This document shows positions 1 through 6,832 of a stretch of 21,929 bases of DNA, in pieces. The stretch's first letter is position 1. Each line of letters opens with the position of its first letter. The stretch lies in contig CAKROW010000046.1 of NCBI GenBank assembly GCA_934373235.1, positions 1 through 21,929 on the forward strand, in the 5' to 3' direction. The position numbers were made by a program, and so were the translations under genes. Below the pieces are notes generated by a model. It made no database searches and was not told where the DNA came from. It worked only from the letters and a program-made list of their open reading frames with translations. Source of the stretch: an uncultured Blautia sp. (GTDB taxonomy: Bacteria > Bacillota > Clostridia > Lachnospirales > Lachnospiraceae).

Positions 1-568
1 GTCCGCCGGAATCTACCACACCGGCTTCTTTCAGAACAGGAAGCATCTCCGGAGTTCTGGCAAGAGTTTCCTCGGCATGGGAAAAGATTCCTGCAAAAAA
101 CGTCTCCAGATCCTCAGTCTCATCCACCAGCTCTGCTGCTCTGTCTGCTGCTGCTCTGGCAACTGTAAGGATAGTTCCTTCCTTCGGCTTCATAACTGCC
201 TTATATGCTGTCTCCACACCTCTGTCCATAGCTGCGGCAATGGCTGCGGCGTCCAGATCAGTCAGCTTGCGCACACCTTTGGTAAAACCGCGCAGAAGCT
301 GGGACAGGATTACTCCCGAGTTTCCTCTCGCACCACGCAGGGAACCGGAAGAAATGGCCTTTGCCAGTGTTTCCATATCCGGATCTGTAAGAGCTCCTAC
401 CTCGGAAGCGGCAGACATGATGGTAAGCGTCATGTTCGTTCCCGTATCCCCGTCAGGCACGGGAAACACATTCAGTTCATTGATCCATTCTTTCTTCGCT
501 TCCAGGTTCTTGGCTCCTGCCAGAAACATTCTGGAAAGTATTTTTGCATCTATGGTTTTTTTATTCAC
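1..568 (-). CDS. fakA: FakA/YloV-type DhaL-domain kinase, 5' part only
   Basis: The first 189 codons of a DAK-phosphatase/DhaL-domain protein; the rest lies beyond base 1. The start of the protein carries the DhaL signature NVFPVPDGDTGTNM (about residues 33-46), whose aspartates bind Mg-nucleotide in this family, followed by SSGSLRGARGNSGVILSQ. In Firmicutes this YloV/FakA family phosphorylates fatty acids bound to FakB. Full-length members are about 550 aa. The start is a GTG: two GTG codons stand side by side (571 and 568). I chose the second because it lies 8 nt from an AGGAGG and gives an N-terminus (NKKTID) like Bacillus YloV. It follows the asp23-family gene by 21 nt, the usual gene pair, so the two are probably co-transcribed. 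The symbol follows the family, and the C-terminal half cannot be checked here. Confidence 0.9.
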   Translation of the reverse strand, partial: MNKKTIDAKILSRMFLAGAKNLEAKKEWINELNVFPVPDGDTGTNMTLTIMSAASEVGALTDPDMETLAKAISSGSLRGARGNSGVILSQLLRGFTKGVRKLTDLDAAAIAAAMDRGVETAYKAVMKPKEGTILTVARAAADRAAELVDETEDLETFFAGIFSHAEETLARTPEMLPVLKEAGVVDSGG

Positions 569-589
569 CACAAGTTCCTCCTCTAATTA

Positions 590-949
590 CTAATCTATCG
601 CGCGCACGCCTTCAACCATGATATTGATCTTCTCGATCTCCATGCCGGTAAAGGCTTCAACTTTATATTTTACATTGTTGACCAGGTTGTCCGCAATGGT
701 ACTGATATTCACGCCATATGCCACGATGACATGGAAATTCAGTCGGATCTTATTGTCTTCTGTGATCTTGACACTGATTCCATGCTTCAGGCTGTCTATA
801 CGCAAAAGCTTCACCAGTCCGTCCTTCATGCTGATGGCTGCCATTCCAATAATACCAAAGCACTCTACTGCCACGCTTCCCGCATAGGTAGCAATGACAT
901 CCGTATCAATTACGATCTGGCCCAATCCGGAATTTATACGTCCTTTCAT
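590..949 (-). CDS. Asp23/Gls24 family envelope stress protein (YloU-like)
   Basis: A complete 119-aa Asp23/Gls24 family protein. The N-terminal part reads GQIVIDTDVIATYAGSVAVECFGI and the C-terminal part contains LNFHVIVAYGVNISTIADNL, both typical of this small alpha/beta family. Members are cytoplasmic or membrane-peripheral proteins linked to envelope homeostasis, and in Bacillus the equivalent yloU sits directly before yloV (fakA). The same order is seen here. The ATG at 949 follows GGAGGT with good spacing. A -10 box lies about 40 nt upstream, and the gene is divergent from rpmB, again as in Bacillus. The exact biochemical role of this paralogue is not established. Confidence 0.92.
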   Translation of the reverse strand: MKGRINSGLGQIVIDTDVIATYAGSVAVECFGIIGMAAISMKDGLVKLLRIDSLKHGISVKITEDNKIRLNFHVIVAYGVNISTIADNLVNNVKYKVEAFTGMEIEKINIMVEGVRAID

Positions 950-986
950 ATGGTTACCTCCAATGATTCATTTAGTGATTACCAGT

Positions 987-992
987 ATTATA
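987..992 (-). promoter_or_regulatory. -10 box for the asp23-fakA transcript
   Basis: A perfect TATAAT is read on the minus strand, about 40 nt before the asp23-family ATG. No good -35 is seen at 17 nt (TTCCTT), only a T-rich stretch, so strength is uncertain. Confidence 0.5.
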
Positions 993-1045
993 ACCTGTTT
1001 CCGTAAAAAAAGGAATAGAATTTTTGAGAAATTTCCTTTTTTTGC

Positions 1046-1074
1046 TTGCAAAAGCGCAATTCATCTGTTAAAAT
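1046..1074 (+). promoter_or_regulatory. SigA-type promoter of rpmB
   Basis: TTGCAA (1046-1051), a 17-nt spacer and TAAAAT (1069-1074) with TG one base before the -10 (extended -10). The predicted start lies about 25 nt before the rpmB ATG. It is arranged divergently from the asp23 promoter with about 55 nt between the two -10 boxes. Confidence 0.75.
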
Positions 1075-1104
1075 GGTGACTGTTGATAAAAGGAGGTGCT
1101 ATTC

Positions 1105-1293
1105 ATGGCTAAATGTGCAATCTGCGATAAAGGAGCTCATTTCGGAAACAATGTGAGTCATTCCCATAGAAGATCCAACAAAATGTGGAAATCTAACGTT
1201 AAATCCGTCAGAGTAAAAACAACTGCCGGCGGAGCAAAGAAAATGTATGTATGTACTTCTTGTTTAAGATCCGGTAAAGTAGAGAGAGCGTAA
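1105..1293 (+). CDS. rpmB: 50S ribosomal protein L28
   Basis: A 62-aa ribosomal protein of the large subunit. The sequence begins MAKCAICDKGAHFGNNVSHSH and contains RRSNKMWKSN, the standard L28 core. It is the zinc-binding (C+) form: a CxxC pair sits at residues 4-7 and a second CxxC (CTSC) lies near the C-terminus. The start is the ATG at 1105, 8 nt after AGGAGG (1091-1096). A GTG at 1096 is in frame but falls inside the Shine-Dalgarno sequence and is not a credible start. The gene stands alone, with its own promoter and a strong intrinsic terminator. It is the usual neighbour of the divergent asp23-fakA pair. Confidence 0.98.
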   Translation: MAKCAICDKGAHFGNNVSHSHRRSNKMWKSNVKSVRVKTTAGGAKKMYVCTSCLRSGKVERA

Positions 1294-1307
1294 TCGTAAG
1301 AGACGTT

Positions 1308-1337
1308 GCCCCCGTTTTGTACGGGGGCTGTTTTTTT
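1308..1337 (+). terminator. Intrinsic terminator of rpmB
   Basis: An 8-bp perfect stem GCCCCCGT/ACGGGGGC with a 5-nt loop, followed by TGTTTTTTT. It begins 15 nt after the rpmB stop. Confidence 0.93.
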
Positions 1338-1350
1338 GCGATAATACAAA

Positions 1351-1405
1351 AAGCAGGAGTCGCACAGGATCCCTTTATGGTAATCTTATGCCGATACTCC
1401 TGCTT
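1351..1405 (-). terminator. Hairpin terminator ending the gerW operon
   Basis: Read on the minus strand, AAGCAGGAGT pairs perfectly with ACTCCTGCTT (10 bp, 35-nt loop) and runs straight into TTTTTG. The first arm overlaps the stop codon of the 45-aa peptide gene by two bases. The long loop is unusual, so termination strength is uncertain. It faces the rpmB terminator in a convergent arrangement. Confidence 0.6.
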
Positions 1406-1541
1406 ATCTGCAGAATAAATGATATCCACACAGCAGACAGGAAACTGCTGCTATGATCACGATAATGTTCTGGGCAATCAGAAGGCCAAGAACCATTCCA
1501 AGTCCTAAGAAAAATAATACAAGTCCGCAAATTCTTCCCAC
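1404..1541 (-). CDS. Small hydrophobic membrane peptide, 45 aa
   Basis: I do not recognise the family. The reading frame starts at a GTG (1541) and encodes 45 residues. A glycine-rich hydrophobic run (CGLVLFFLGLGMVLGLLIA) is followed by a short polar break (QN), a second hydrophobic stretch (IIVIIAAVSCLLCGY) and the end HLFCR. This suggests one long or two short membrane segments, with cysteines in the second. It follows gerW by 61 nt and its stop codon abuts a hairpin terminator, which fits the last gene of the operon. A stop codon lies two codons before the GTG, so no longer form exists. The Shine-Dalgarno is weak (AAGGGAATGAG, rather far), and a TATAAT-like box at 1570-1575 might start a separate transcript. 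Coding status rests on composition and context only. Confidence 0.5.
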   Translation of the reverse strand: MGRICGLVLFFLGLGMVLGLLIAQNIIVIIAAVSCLLCGYHLFCR

Positions 1542-1602
1542 ATCTTACATATCTCATTCCCTTTTATACATTATATGCATATCTCCGGTAGAAATTACGT
1601 AT

Positions 1603-1986
1603 TTATTCTTCACTGTCCTCCACTGTAACATCATCTTTGGTTTCGGCCGATGAACCGGGGGCAAAACGGTTCACAAAGTCAGGGACCATATCCAGTACTT
1701 TTGTAAGTCCATCCTGATTTTTGATATTTACAAGCTTGGTAGAACCGTTCTGGATCACAAGTACGGCACATGGTGTCATCTTTCCTGCAAGACCGCCACC
1801 GCCATTATTCTTTTTTTCGCCCTCAAATGCACCTGCGCCAACGCCAAAGGATACATCTACAAGAGGAAGGATGATGGTATCCCCTACATGAATGGCATCT
1901 CCTACTACTGTTTTTGCAGATACAAAGCTGTCCATCCCCTTGAACAGTGAATTTACAGTATCCTTGAAATTGTTATCTTTCTCCAT
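1603..1986 (-). CDS. gerW: GerW family sporulation protein (YtfJ)
   Basis: A 127-aa protein of the GerW/YtfJ family, found in endospore formers, where the Bacillus member is a spore protein needed for efficient germination. The family core is plain: TVVGDAIHVGDTIILPLVDVSFGVGAGAF, then a glycine-rich turn (NNGGGGLAGKM), then AVLVIQNG. The C-terminal 20 residues are acidic and probably disordered. The ATG follows AGGAGGT at good spacing, and the gene overlaps the end of the DUF2953 gene by 14 nt, so translation is likely coupled. This gene is the strongest single sign that the organism forms spores. Confidence 0.95.
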   Translation of the reverse strand: MEKDNNFKDTVNSLFKGMDSFVSAKTVVGDAIHVGDTIILPLVDVSFGVGAGAFEGEKKNNGGGGLAGKMTPCAVLVIQNGSTKLVNIKNQDGLTKVLDMVPDFVNRFAPGSSAETKDDVTVEDSEE

Positions 1987-3121
1987 GTTGTTTTACCTCC
2001 TTGTGTCTCCATCGGCGGATGACGTATTTGATATTTTTGTTGAAATAAATCCTTATTGCTGTTCTGAGAAGAACTGCTCCGTAGATCCTGCCTTTCAGAT
2101 CCACATCTCCTTCAAAAACATTCCCTTCCTCAAAAAGAGGTGTTACTGCCACACAGTTTCTGTGAAGAGGAAAAGACATTCCAAGACCTGCCAGTACAGC
2201 TCCGGTAATGGCAGGGTCTTCACTTCCGAAGGTTATATGTCCCCGGATCCTGGTAGGAAATATATGACGGATCAGACCTTTTGCATTCTTCCAGAGAAAG
2301 GAAAGAGCTTCTCTCGTTCTTGGATGGTCCACAAATTCCCGCCACCAATTGATCTCCTTTGTAATGCGGCGGATCTTTTCCAGGAAAGCGGCAGCTTTTT
2401 TACGGATTCCGTCCGGAATATCGGTTATATGTTTAAAAAACTTCCGGAACTTCCTGTGTATTGTTTTTAGCTTTTCCCATACAGGAAAAAATACTCTGGC
2501 AAAAAGACCGGGAGCTGATTCCTCCGGAGTTTCTCCCATCTGTTCTGAAGCCGGGGATTTCTGCTGCTTTTCAGGTATGTGGCATATATCTGTCTCTTCC
2601 GGAATGGTCAGATCCGGACAGGATCTGGTTTTGTCAGATTCCTGTGGAAGCTTCAAAGCCTTCCCGGATTCTGTTACAGAATCCGTAACGTCTTCCTGCT
2701 GTTTATTCCATTCATTTTCATCTATAGAATCAGAAAGCCCCGTATCATCAATGATCAGTGGTTTTTCTGTTTCGCTCATCTCCTTTTGAGTAACACTTTT
2801 TTTCCTGGATGCCTTTGGTGCAGCTTGTGATCTGTGAAAGAAAATCTTCCGAAGCCGTTCCGGTGTCATCCCGAATAGAGAGAGAGACTGTTCCACTCCA
2901 TGTGTCCCGTATGATATCTTCAGGGATATGGCATGAAATAACCAGCTTACCTGACCTTCTGCCTGAAATTCCTTCCATCCGTCTTCGCGTTTCTTCTTTG
3001 CCCTGGCACGGTAACGCAAAGGGCAAAACAGAACTGTCAGTATAATAAGAAGGAGCAGTCCCAGGATCACTCCCAGAAGAATCAGTATGAATTTCAAAAT
3101 CAGCCACAAAATATGTAACAT
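1973..3121 (-). CDS. DUF2953 domain-containing protein (YtfI-like)
   Basis: A 382-aa protein with an N-terminal membrane helix (about residues 5-34, very rich in Leu and Ile), then a basic patch RYRARAKKKRED. A long polar, Glu/Ser-rich segment without clear fold follows (about 95-210), then a basic helical region and a C-terminal DUF2953 domain (about 290-375, including ITFGSEDPAITGAVLAGLGM). In Bacillus the homologue ytfI lies directly before ytfJ (gerW); the same pair overlaps here by 14 nt, so a shared role in spore formation or germination is a reasonable inference. The long low-complexity middle makes this copy larger than Bacillus YtfI. The start ATG lies 4 nt after the stop of the upstream 103-aa gene. 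Confidence 0.88.
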   Translation of the reverse strand: MLHILWLILKFILILLGVILGLLLLIILTVLFCPLRYRARAKKKREDGWKEFQAEGQVSWLFHAISLKISYGTHGVEQSLSLFGMTPERLRKIFFHRSQAAPKASRKKSVTQKEMSETEKPLIIDDTGLSDSIDENEWNKQQEDVTDSVTESGKALKLPQESDKTRSCPDLTIPEETDICHIPEKQQKSPASEQMGETPEESAPGLFARVFFPVWEKLKTIHRKFRKFFKHITDIPDGIRKKAAAFLEKIRRITKEINWWREFVDHPRTREALSFLWKNAKGLIRHIFPTRIRGHITFGSEDPAITGAVLAGLGMSFPLHRNCVAVTPLFEEGNVFEGDVDLKGRIYGAVLLRTAIRIYFNKNIKYVIRRWRHKEVKQHGER

Positions 3122-3125
3122 ACAC

Positions 3126-3437
3126 TCACCTGTTCTTCAAATATTCTTTTATTTTAAATTCACCGGTTTCCCTGTAAACTTCTTCAATTAAAGTCCGGGT
3201 CATATGGATCGCTTCATCTTTACCCCTGGCCATCCCGATGATTACCGGGCACACAGCCCTGGCTCCTCTCTGCATGAGTACCGGGGCAGGCAGGATCTCC
3301 AGAATGTTCCCCGGATTATCAGACAAAGTGAGAAGATAGATATCATGAACATATTTACCGGCAGTGATCTTTACTCTGGTACGTCTGGGGTTCTTAACGC
3401 CCTCACCTACATAATAATTCCGTTTCCATTTCAACAA
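3126..3437 (-). CDS. Conserved-looking 103-aa protein of unknown function
   Basis: I do not recognise a named family. The protein is soluble and basic at the N-terminus (KWKRNYYVGEGVKNPRRTRVK), then has a beta-rich part with IYLLTLSDNPGNILEILPA, a hydrophobic strand CPVIIGMARGKDEA and a C-terminal helix ending in EYLKNR. There is no signal peptide or membrane segment. The start is a TTG (3437), with a second TTG directly after it. A GGTGG-type Shine-Dalgarno lies 9 nt upstream and an in-frame TGA three codons before blocks a longer form. The stop is 4 nt before the DUF2953 ATG, which suggests co-transcription with that gene and gerW. A role near spore formation is only guilt by association. 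Confidence 0.78.
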   Translation of the reverse strand: MLKWKRNYYVGEGVKNPRRTRVKITAGKYVHDIYLLTLSDNPGNILEILPAPVLMQRGARAVCPVIIGMARGKDEAIHMTRTLIEEVYRETGEFKIKEYLKNR

Positions 3438-3479
3438 TCTGTCTCACCACCTTAAGGATTTCCATTTCTCTGTAACCAT

Positions 3480-3511
3480 AAACAGGACTGCGTAAAAACA
3501 CAGCCCTGTTT
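3480..3511 (-). terminator. Hairpin after the NUDIX gene
   Basis: In the minus-strand RNA an 11-bp stem forms (AAACAGGGCTG with CAGTCCTGTTT, one G-U pair) around a 10-nt loop, 6 nt after the NUDIX stop. On the plus strand the same stem has an A-C mismatch, so it is built for minus-strand RNA. The T-run is only TTT, so termination may be partial. Confidence 0.55.
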
Positions 3512-3517
3512 CTGTTG

Positions 3518-3973
3518 TCAAAAATACTTCTGCTGTTTTCCCCAGATACCTTCGCTCCTCATCTCCAGATATTCCTGATAAGCCTGTTCCACAATGTGCT
3601 TCTCATTGGAAAAACGGAGAAGATGGTAAATCTCATGATATTTGTAATATCCCGAATCCACGAAGTACTCTTCCCTCTGGGGCCTGCTATGATAATTATC
3701 AGCTATCATGAGATACCAGTGTACCTCTTTTGTTACCATATCCTCCGGAACCGCAAAATTATACTGGCTCTTACCAATATATTTCACAATAGAGGCTCTG
3801 ACACCGGATTCTTCTCTTACCTCCCGCAGCGCTGTCTGCTCGAAGGTCTCGCCCTTTTCTACAGTTCCCTTAGGCAGAACCCATCCTTCATAGCGATTCT
3901 TATAAGACTTGTACAATGCCAGAATCTTACCCCGATGAATTACCACACCGCCACAGCTTGTTGCCTCGATCAT
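3518..3973 (-). CDS. NUDIX hydrolase
   Basis: A 151-aa NUDIX domain protein. The NUDIX box GX5EX7REUXEEXGU is intact: G36, E42, R50-E51, E54-E55 and G57-V58, inside GTVEKGETF...REVREESGV. These residues bind the metal that hydrolyses a nucleoside diphosphate linked to some other group. The N-terminus (CGGVVIHRGKILAL) and WVLPKG are typical of the diadenosine-polyphosphate or MutT-like subgroup, but the substrate cannot be read from sequence. The ATG follows AGGAGG. The gene is a single transcription unit: a good promoter lies just upstream and a hairpin just after it. Confidence 0.93.
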   Translation of the reverse strand: MIEATSCGGVVIHRGKILALYKSYKNRYEGWVLPKGTVEKGETFEQTALREVREESGVRASIVKYIGKSQYNFAVPEDMVTKEVHWYLMIADNYHSRPQREEYFVDSGYYKYHEIYHLLRFSNEKHIVEQAYQEYLEMRSEGIWGKQQKYF

Positions 3974-4018
3974 AGCGCAATCCTCCTGTTATGCGTGTGC
4001 ATTTCTGAAACTTTTTAT

Positions 4019-4047
4019 AGTATACCTCTTTTTCGGGATATAGGCAA
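4019..4047 (-). promoter_or_regulatory. Promoter of the NUDIX gene
   Basis: On the minus strand: TTGCCT (4042-4047), a 17-nt spacer and TATACT (4019-4024). The -35 lies only 3 nt past the stop codon of the penicillin-binding protein gene. No terminator separates the two genes, so read-through from upstream is also possible. Confidence 0.72.
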
Positions 4048-4050
4048 GGC

Positions 4051-5544
4051 TTAGTTAAAATAGTAAGCATCAAAAATCTGTGCTGCAATGGGAACTGCTG
4101 ATTCACTTCCTGTTCCACCATTCTCTACGATAACTGCCAGTGCAATGTCAGGGTCATCTATATTGGAATAGCCGATAAACCAGGAATGACTGGAACCGTT
4201 TTCATCAAACTCTGCAGAGCCTGTTTTACCAGCTACTGAGTACCCTCTTCCGCTCAGGGCAGTAGCAGTACCCGTGTCAACTACATTTTTCATCAGTTTA
4301 CCTAGAAGATTGGCTTCGTTTCCGGTCATAAGACGTTTATAAGCAGAACTTTCCGTTTTGCTTACAGATTCTCCTGAATTATTGATAACCTCATCGATCA
4401 GAGTCGGTTTCATCAGTACACCGCCATTGGCAATGGCACTTGTGATCATTGCCATATGTGCCGGTGACACCAGGGTATTACCCTGCCCGATAGATGTCTG
4501 CATTACAAGCGGAGTAACAGAATTCTTATCCAGGGAAAATGTACTGGTCTTATAGGAATCCAGAGGAAGTGCTTTGTTGAAAAGAAGATCCTCCGCTGTA
4601 TTTCTCAGGGAACCGCCTCCAAGGCCGATTCCCATATCTGCAAAAGCACAGTTACAGGAATGGGCAAATGCGGAATAGAAATCTTCCTGTCCGTGAACAG
4701 TTCCGCCATAGCACCGGATAGTATGGTCGTCTACTGTGATACTTCCCTCACAGAGATAAGAATATCCCTCCAGGGAACCGTAAGTGCGGAAATAGTCCAG
4801 GGCAGTTACCACCTTGAAAGTCGATCCCGGAGGATATGCACCGTTGGTAGCTCTGTTAAGAAGACTGCTGTCATTTTCATCGTGGATCAGATAATCCCAA
4901 TTGTCCGCAATGGTATTTGGGTCAAAGTCAGGTTTACTGACCATTGCAAGAATCCTTCCTGTAGAAGGTTCCATCACAAAAACGGCCCCTCTTCTGTCTC
5001 CCAGTGCCTGGTATGCAGTAACCTGCAGATTGGCATTAAGGCTTGTTATCACTGTATCTCCCATATTCTTATTTCCAAGGAACTCATTTTTCATCTGTTC
5101 CAGAAAGAATGCATGGGAGGTAAGAAGCTGAAAATTGGCTTCCGATTCCAGACCACTCTTGCCGTTGGTATCATAGCCTACCGCATGGGCAAAAATATTG
5201 GAATAAGGATAATTCCTGTGTTCAGTACCATCTTCATCCACATCCGTCTGTGCAAGAATCTCTCCGTCTGAAGATCTGATGGTTCCTCTTATGACACGGT
5301 CTGAAAAAGTATCCTGTCTGGTGTTGTAGGGACTGTTGATAAAGTCCTCACTTTTTACTGCGTTAAAATAAATAATATAACCGATCATACTTACAAAGAT
5401 CAGCACAAAAAACACGGAAACAAAGGTGTATTCTTTATTCCTTCTCCTGCGGAGCCTTGCGAATTCCCGCTCTCTCAGGCGCTGCTCTTTTTCCAGTTCT
5501 TTCAATCGTTTCTTTTCGCTGCGTCTCAATTTCCTCGTCCTCAT
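4051..5544 (-). CDS. Class B penicillin-binding protein (PbpA/FtsI-like transpeptidase)
   Basis: A 497-aa peptidoglycan transpeptidase. A basic, coiled-coil-like cytoplasmic N-terminus (residues 1-38) precedes one membrane helix (about 40-60), a short extracellular pedestal and the transpeptidase domain. The three active-site motifs are intact: STFK (Ser241 nucleophile), SCN (296-298) and KTGS (440-443). There are no PASTA domains and the pedestal is short, which resembles the PbpA type more than FtsI/SpoVD. The gene directly follows and overlaps a SEDS polymerase gene, the normal partner pair for glycan polymerisation and cross-linking. The ATG start makes the first 36 codons overlap the SEDS gene. 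An AGGGA lies only 2 nt upstream of it. TTG codons 6 and 14 are possible alternatives; the next Met (53) would destroy the membrane helix. Confidence 0.92.
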   Translation of the reverse strand: MRTRKLRRSEKKRLKELEKEQRLREREFARLRRRRNKEYTFVSVFFVLIFVSMIGYIIYFNAVKSEDFINSPYNTRQDTFSDRVIRGTIRSSDGEILAQTDVDEDGTEHRNYPYSNIFAHAVGYDTNGKSGLESEANFQLLTSHAFFLEQMKNEFLGNKNMGDTVITSLNANLQVTAYQALGDRRGAVFVMEPSTGRILAMVSKPDFDPNTIADNWDYLIHDENDSSLLNRATNGAYPPGSTFKVVTALDYFRTYGSLEGYSYLCEGSITVDDHTIRCYGGTVHGQEDFYSAFAHSCNCAFADMGIGLGGGSLRNTAEDLLFNKALPLDSYKTSTFSLDKNSVTPLVMQTSIGQGNTLVSPAHMAMITSAIANGGVLMKPTLIDEVINNSGESVSKTESSAYKRLMTGNEANLLGKLMKNVVDTGTATALSGRGYSVAGKTGSAEFDENGSSHSWFIGYSNIDDPDIALAVIVENGGTGSESAVPIAAQIFDAYYFN

Positions 5545-6826
5545 CTTCCCTCAGAATATACAGTCCCTGAATAATAGCCAGCATCAGAATGGTACTCATG
5601 ACAGAACTTCCTCCGTAACTTACCAGCGGAAGTGTAACTCCTGTCATGGGAATAAACTTGGTCGCACCGCCAATGGTCAGAAATACCTGAAATGCATATT
5701 CTGTTCCAAGACCCAGGGCGATCAGTTTATAAAACGGATTCCGTATCTTCAGGGCAATGGTTACGATCATAAGGAAAAAGCTGGTGCACACAAGAATCAG
5801 GCAGATGGCAAAAATACCGCCCAGCTCCTCACAGATCGCACTGAAAATAAAATCATTTTTTACAACAGGAATCTTCTGGGGAGATCCCTGACAAAGTCCC
5901 ATTCCAAACCATCCACCGGTTCCGATGGCAAAAAGTGACTGTACGATCTGATAGCCTTCATTTTCATAAACCGCCATGGGATCTTTCCATGCACTGACTC
6001 GCTGCCGTACATGTCCGAAAAGATGATAAGCCAATACAGATCCCACACAGCCACCACCAAGCCCCAGTGCCAGATAACCGGCATTTCTGGTGGAAACATA
6101 GATCAGTACCAGATAAGTTACAAAGAAGATCACCGCACTTCCAAGGTCACGGGAAAGTACCAGGATCCCAACATGAAGCGCTGCGATCACTGTAGCCTGT
6201 ATCACCTTGTTAAAATCGATCCTTGTCCTTAACAGGGATGCCATAAAGAATACAAAGGTAATCTTGATCGCCTCGGAAGGCTGGATTCCCATAAGGGAAA
6301 GTTTTGCGCCGTAGCTGGTTCTTGCCAGAACAAATACAGCCGCCAGAAGGACAATACCAATTCCTGCATAGATCCACGTAAGGTCTTTGAGAAATTTCAT
6401 TTTCCGGATCATGACCGGTATCACCAGTGCTACCGCACTGCCTGCTGCGACGATCACAAGCTGTTTCGTAGCTGCCGTTTTGTCCAGCCTGCACAACATG
6501 ATGAATCCAACACTTAAAAGCATGCACATGTTGTTTAACAGCAGCAGAGATGCCTTTTTGTAGATTACCCGGTATAGGATCTGGATCAGGGCAAAGAATA
6601 TCATCATTTCTATATAAAAAGTAATGACATCAAAATCCCTGGTCTTTAAGTAAATTACAAGAAAAGCTGTGAAATCCATAAAAAAGATCAGGATTAGCTG
6701 CTGACGCAGAAGTTCATTTTTTTCTTCCTCATCCTGGCGCCACACCATGTAAAAACAGTGAAAGGTATAAACGATCATAAGGGTGAGGATCACATACTTT
6801 GATAATTCAACGATTACATTAACCAT
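5435..6826 (-). CDS. FtsW/RodA/SpoVE family SEDS peptidoglycan glycosyltransferase
   Basis: A 463-aa polytopic membrane protein of the SEDS family, which polymerises lipid II into glycan strands. About ten hydrophobic helices are visible. Family signatures are present: SRDLGSA with the conserved Asp, a run like GMGLCQGSPQKIPVVKNDFIFSAICEELG cut into GxGLxxGS, DFIF and EELG, and the C-terminal TGVTLPLVSYGGSS. The last 40 residues are highly charged, unlike most SEDS ends, and come from the segment shared with the next gene. It follows the U32 gene by 6 nt and overlaps the class B PBP gene, so the pair likely acts as one synthase. Whether it serves division, elongation or sporulation cannot be told from the sequence, though a zapA gene lies upstream. 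Confidence 0.93.
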   Translation of the reverse strand: MVNVIVELSKYVILTLMIVYTFHCFYMVWRQDEEEKNELLRQQLILIFFMDFTAFLVIYLKTRDFDVITFYIEMMIFFALIQILYRVIYKKASLLLLNNMCMLLSVGFIMLCRLDKTAATKQLVIVAAGSAVALVIPVMIRKMKFLKDLTWIYAGIGIVLLAAVFVLARTSYGAKLSLMGIQPSEAIKITFVFFMASLLRTRIDFNKVIQATVIAALHVGILVLSRDLGSAVIFFVTYLVLIYVSTRNAGYLALGLGGGCVGSVLAYHLFGHVRQRVSAWKDPMAVYENEGYQIVQSLFAIGTGGWFGMGLCQGSPQKIPVVKNDFIFSAICEELGGIFAICLILVCTSFFLMIVTIALKIRNPFYKLIALGLGTEYAFQVFLTIGGATKFIPMTGVTLPLVSYGGSSVMSTILMLAIIQGLYILREDEDEEIETQRKETIERTGKRAAPERAGIRKAPQEKE

Positions 6827-6832
6827 ATAATT

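Noticed and set aside
1096..1104. Extended rpmB start at GTG 1096
   Set aside because: The codon overlaps the Shine-Dalgarno AGGAGG, and the ATG at 1105 gives the universal MAKCAIC start.
3513..3530. A TTGACA on the minus strand at the end of the NUDIX gene, as a promoter for the 103-aa gene
   Set aside because: The hexamer at 17-nt spacing is TTTTTA, not a usable -10, and the match lies on the NUDIX stop codon and before a hairpin.
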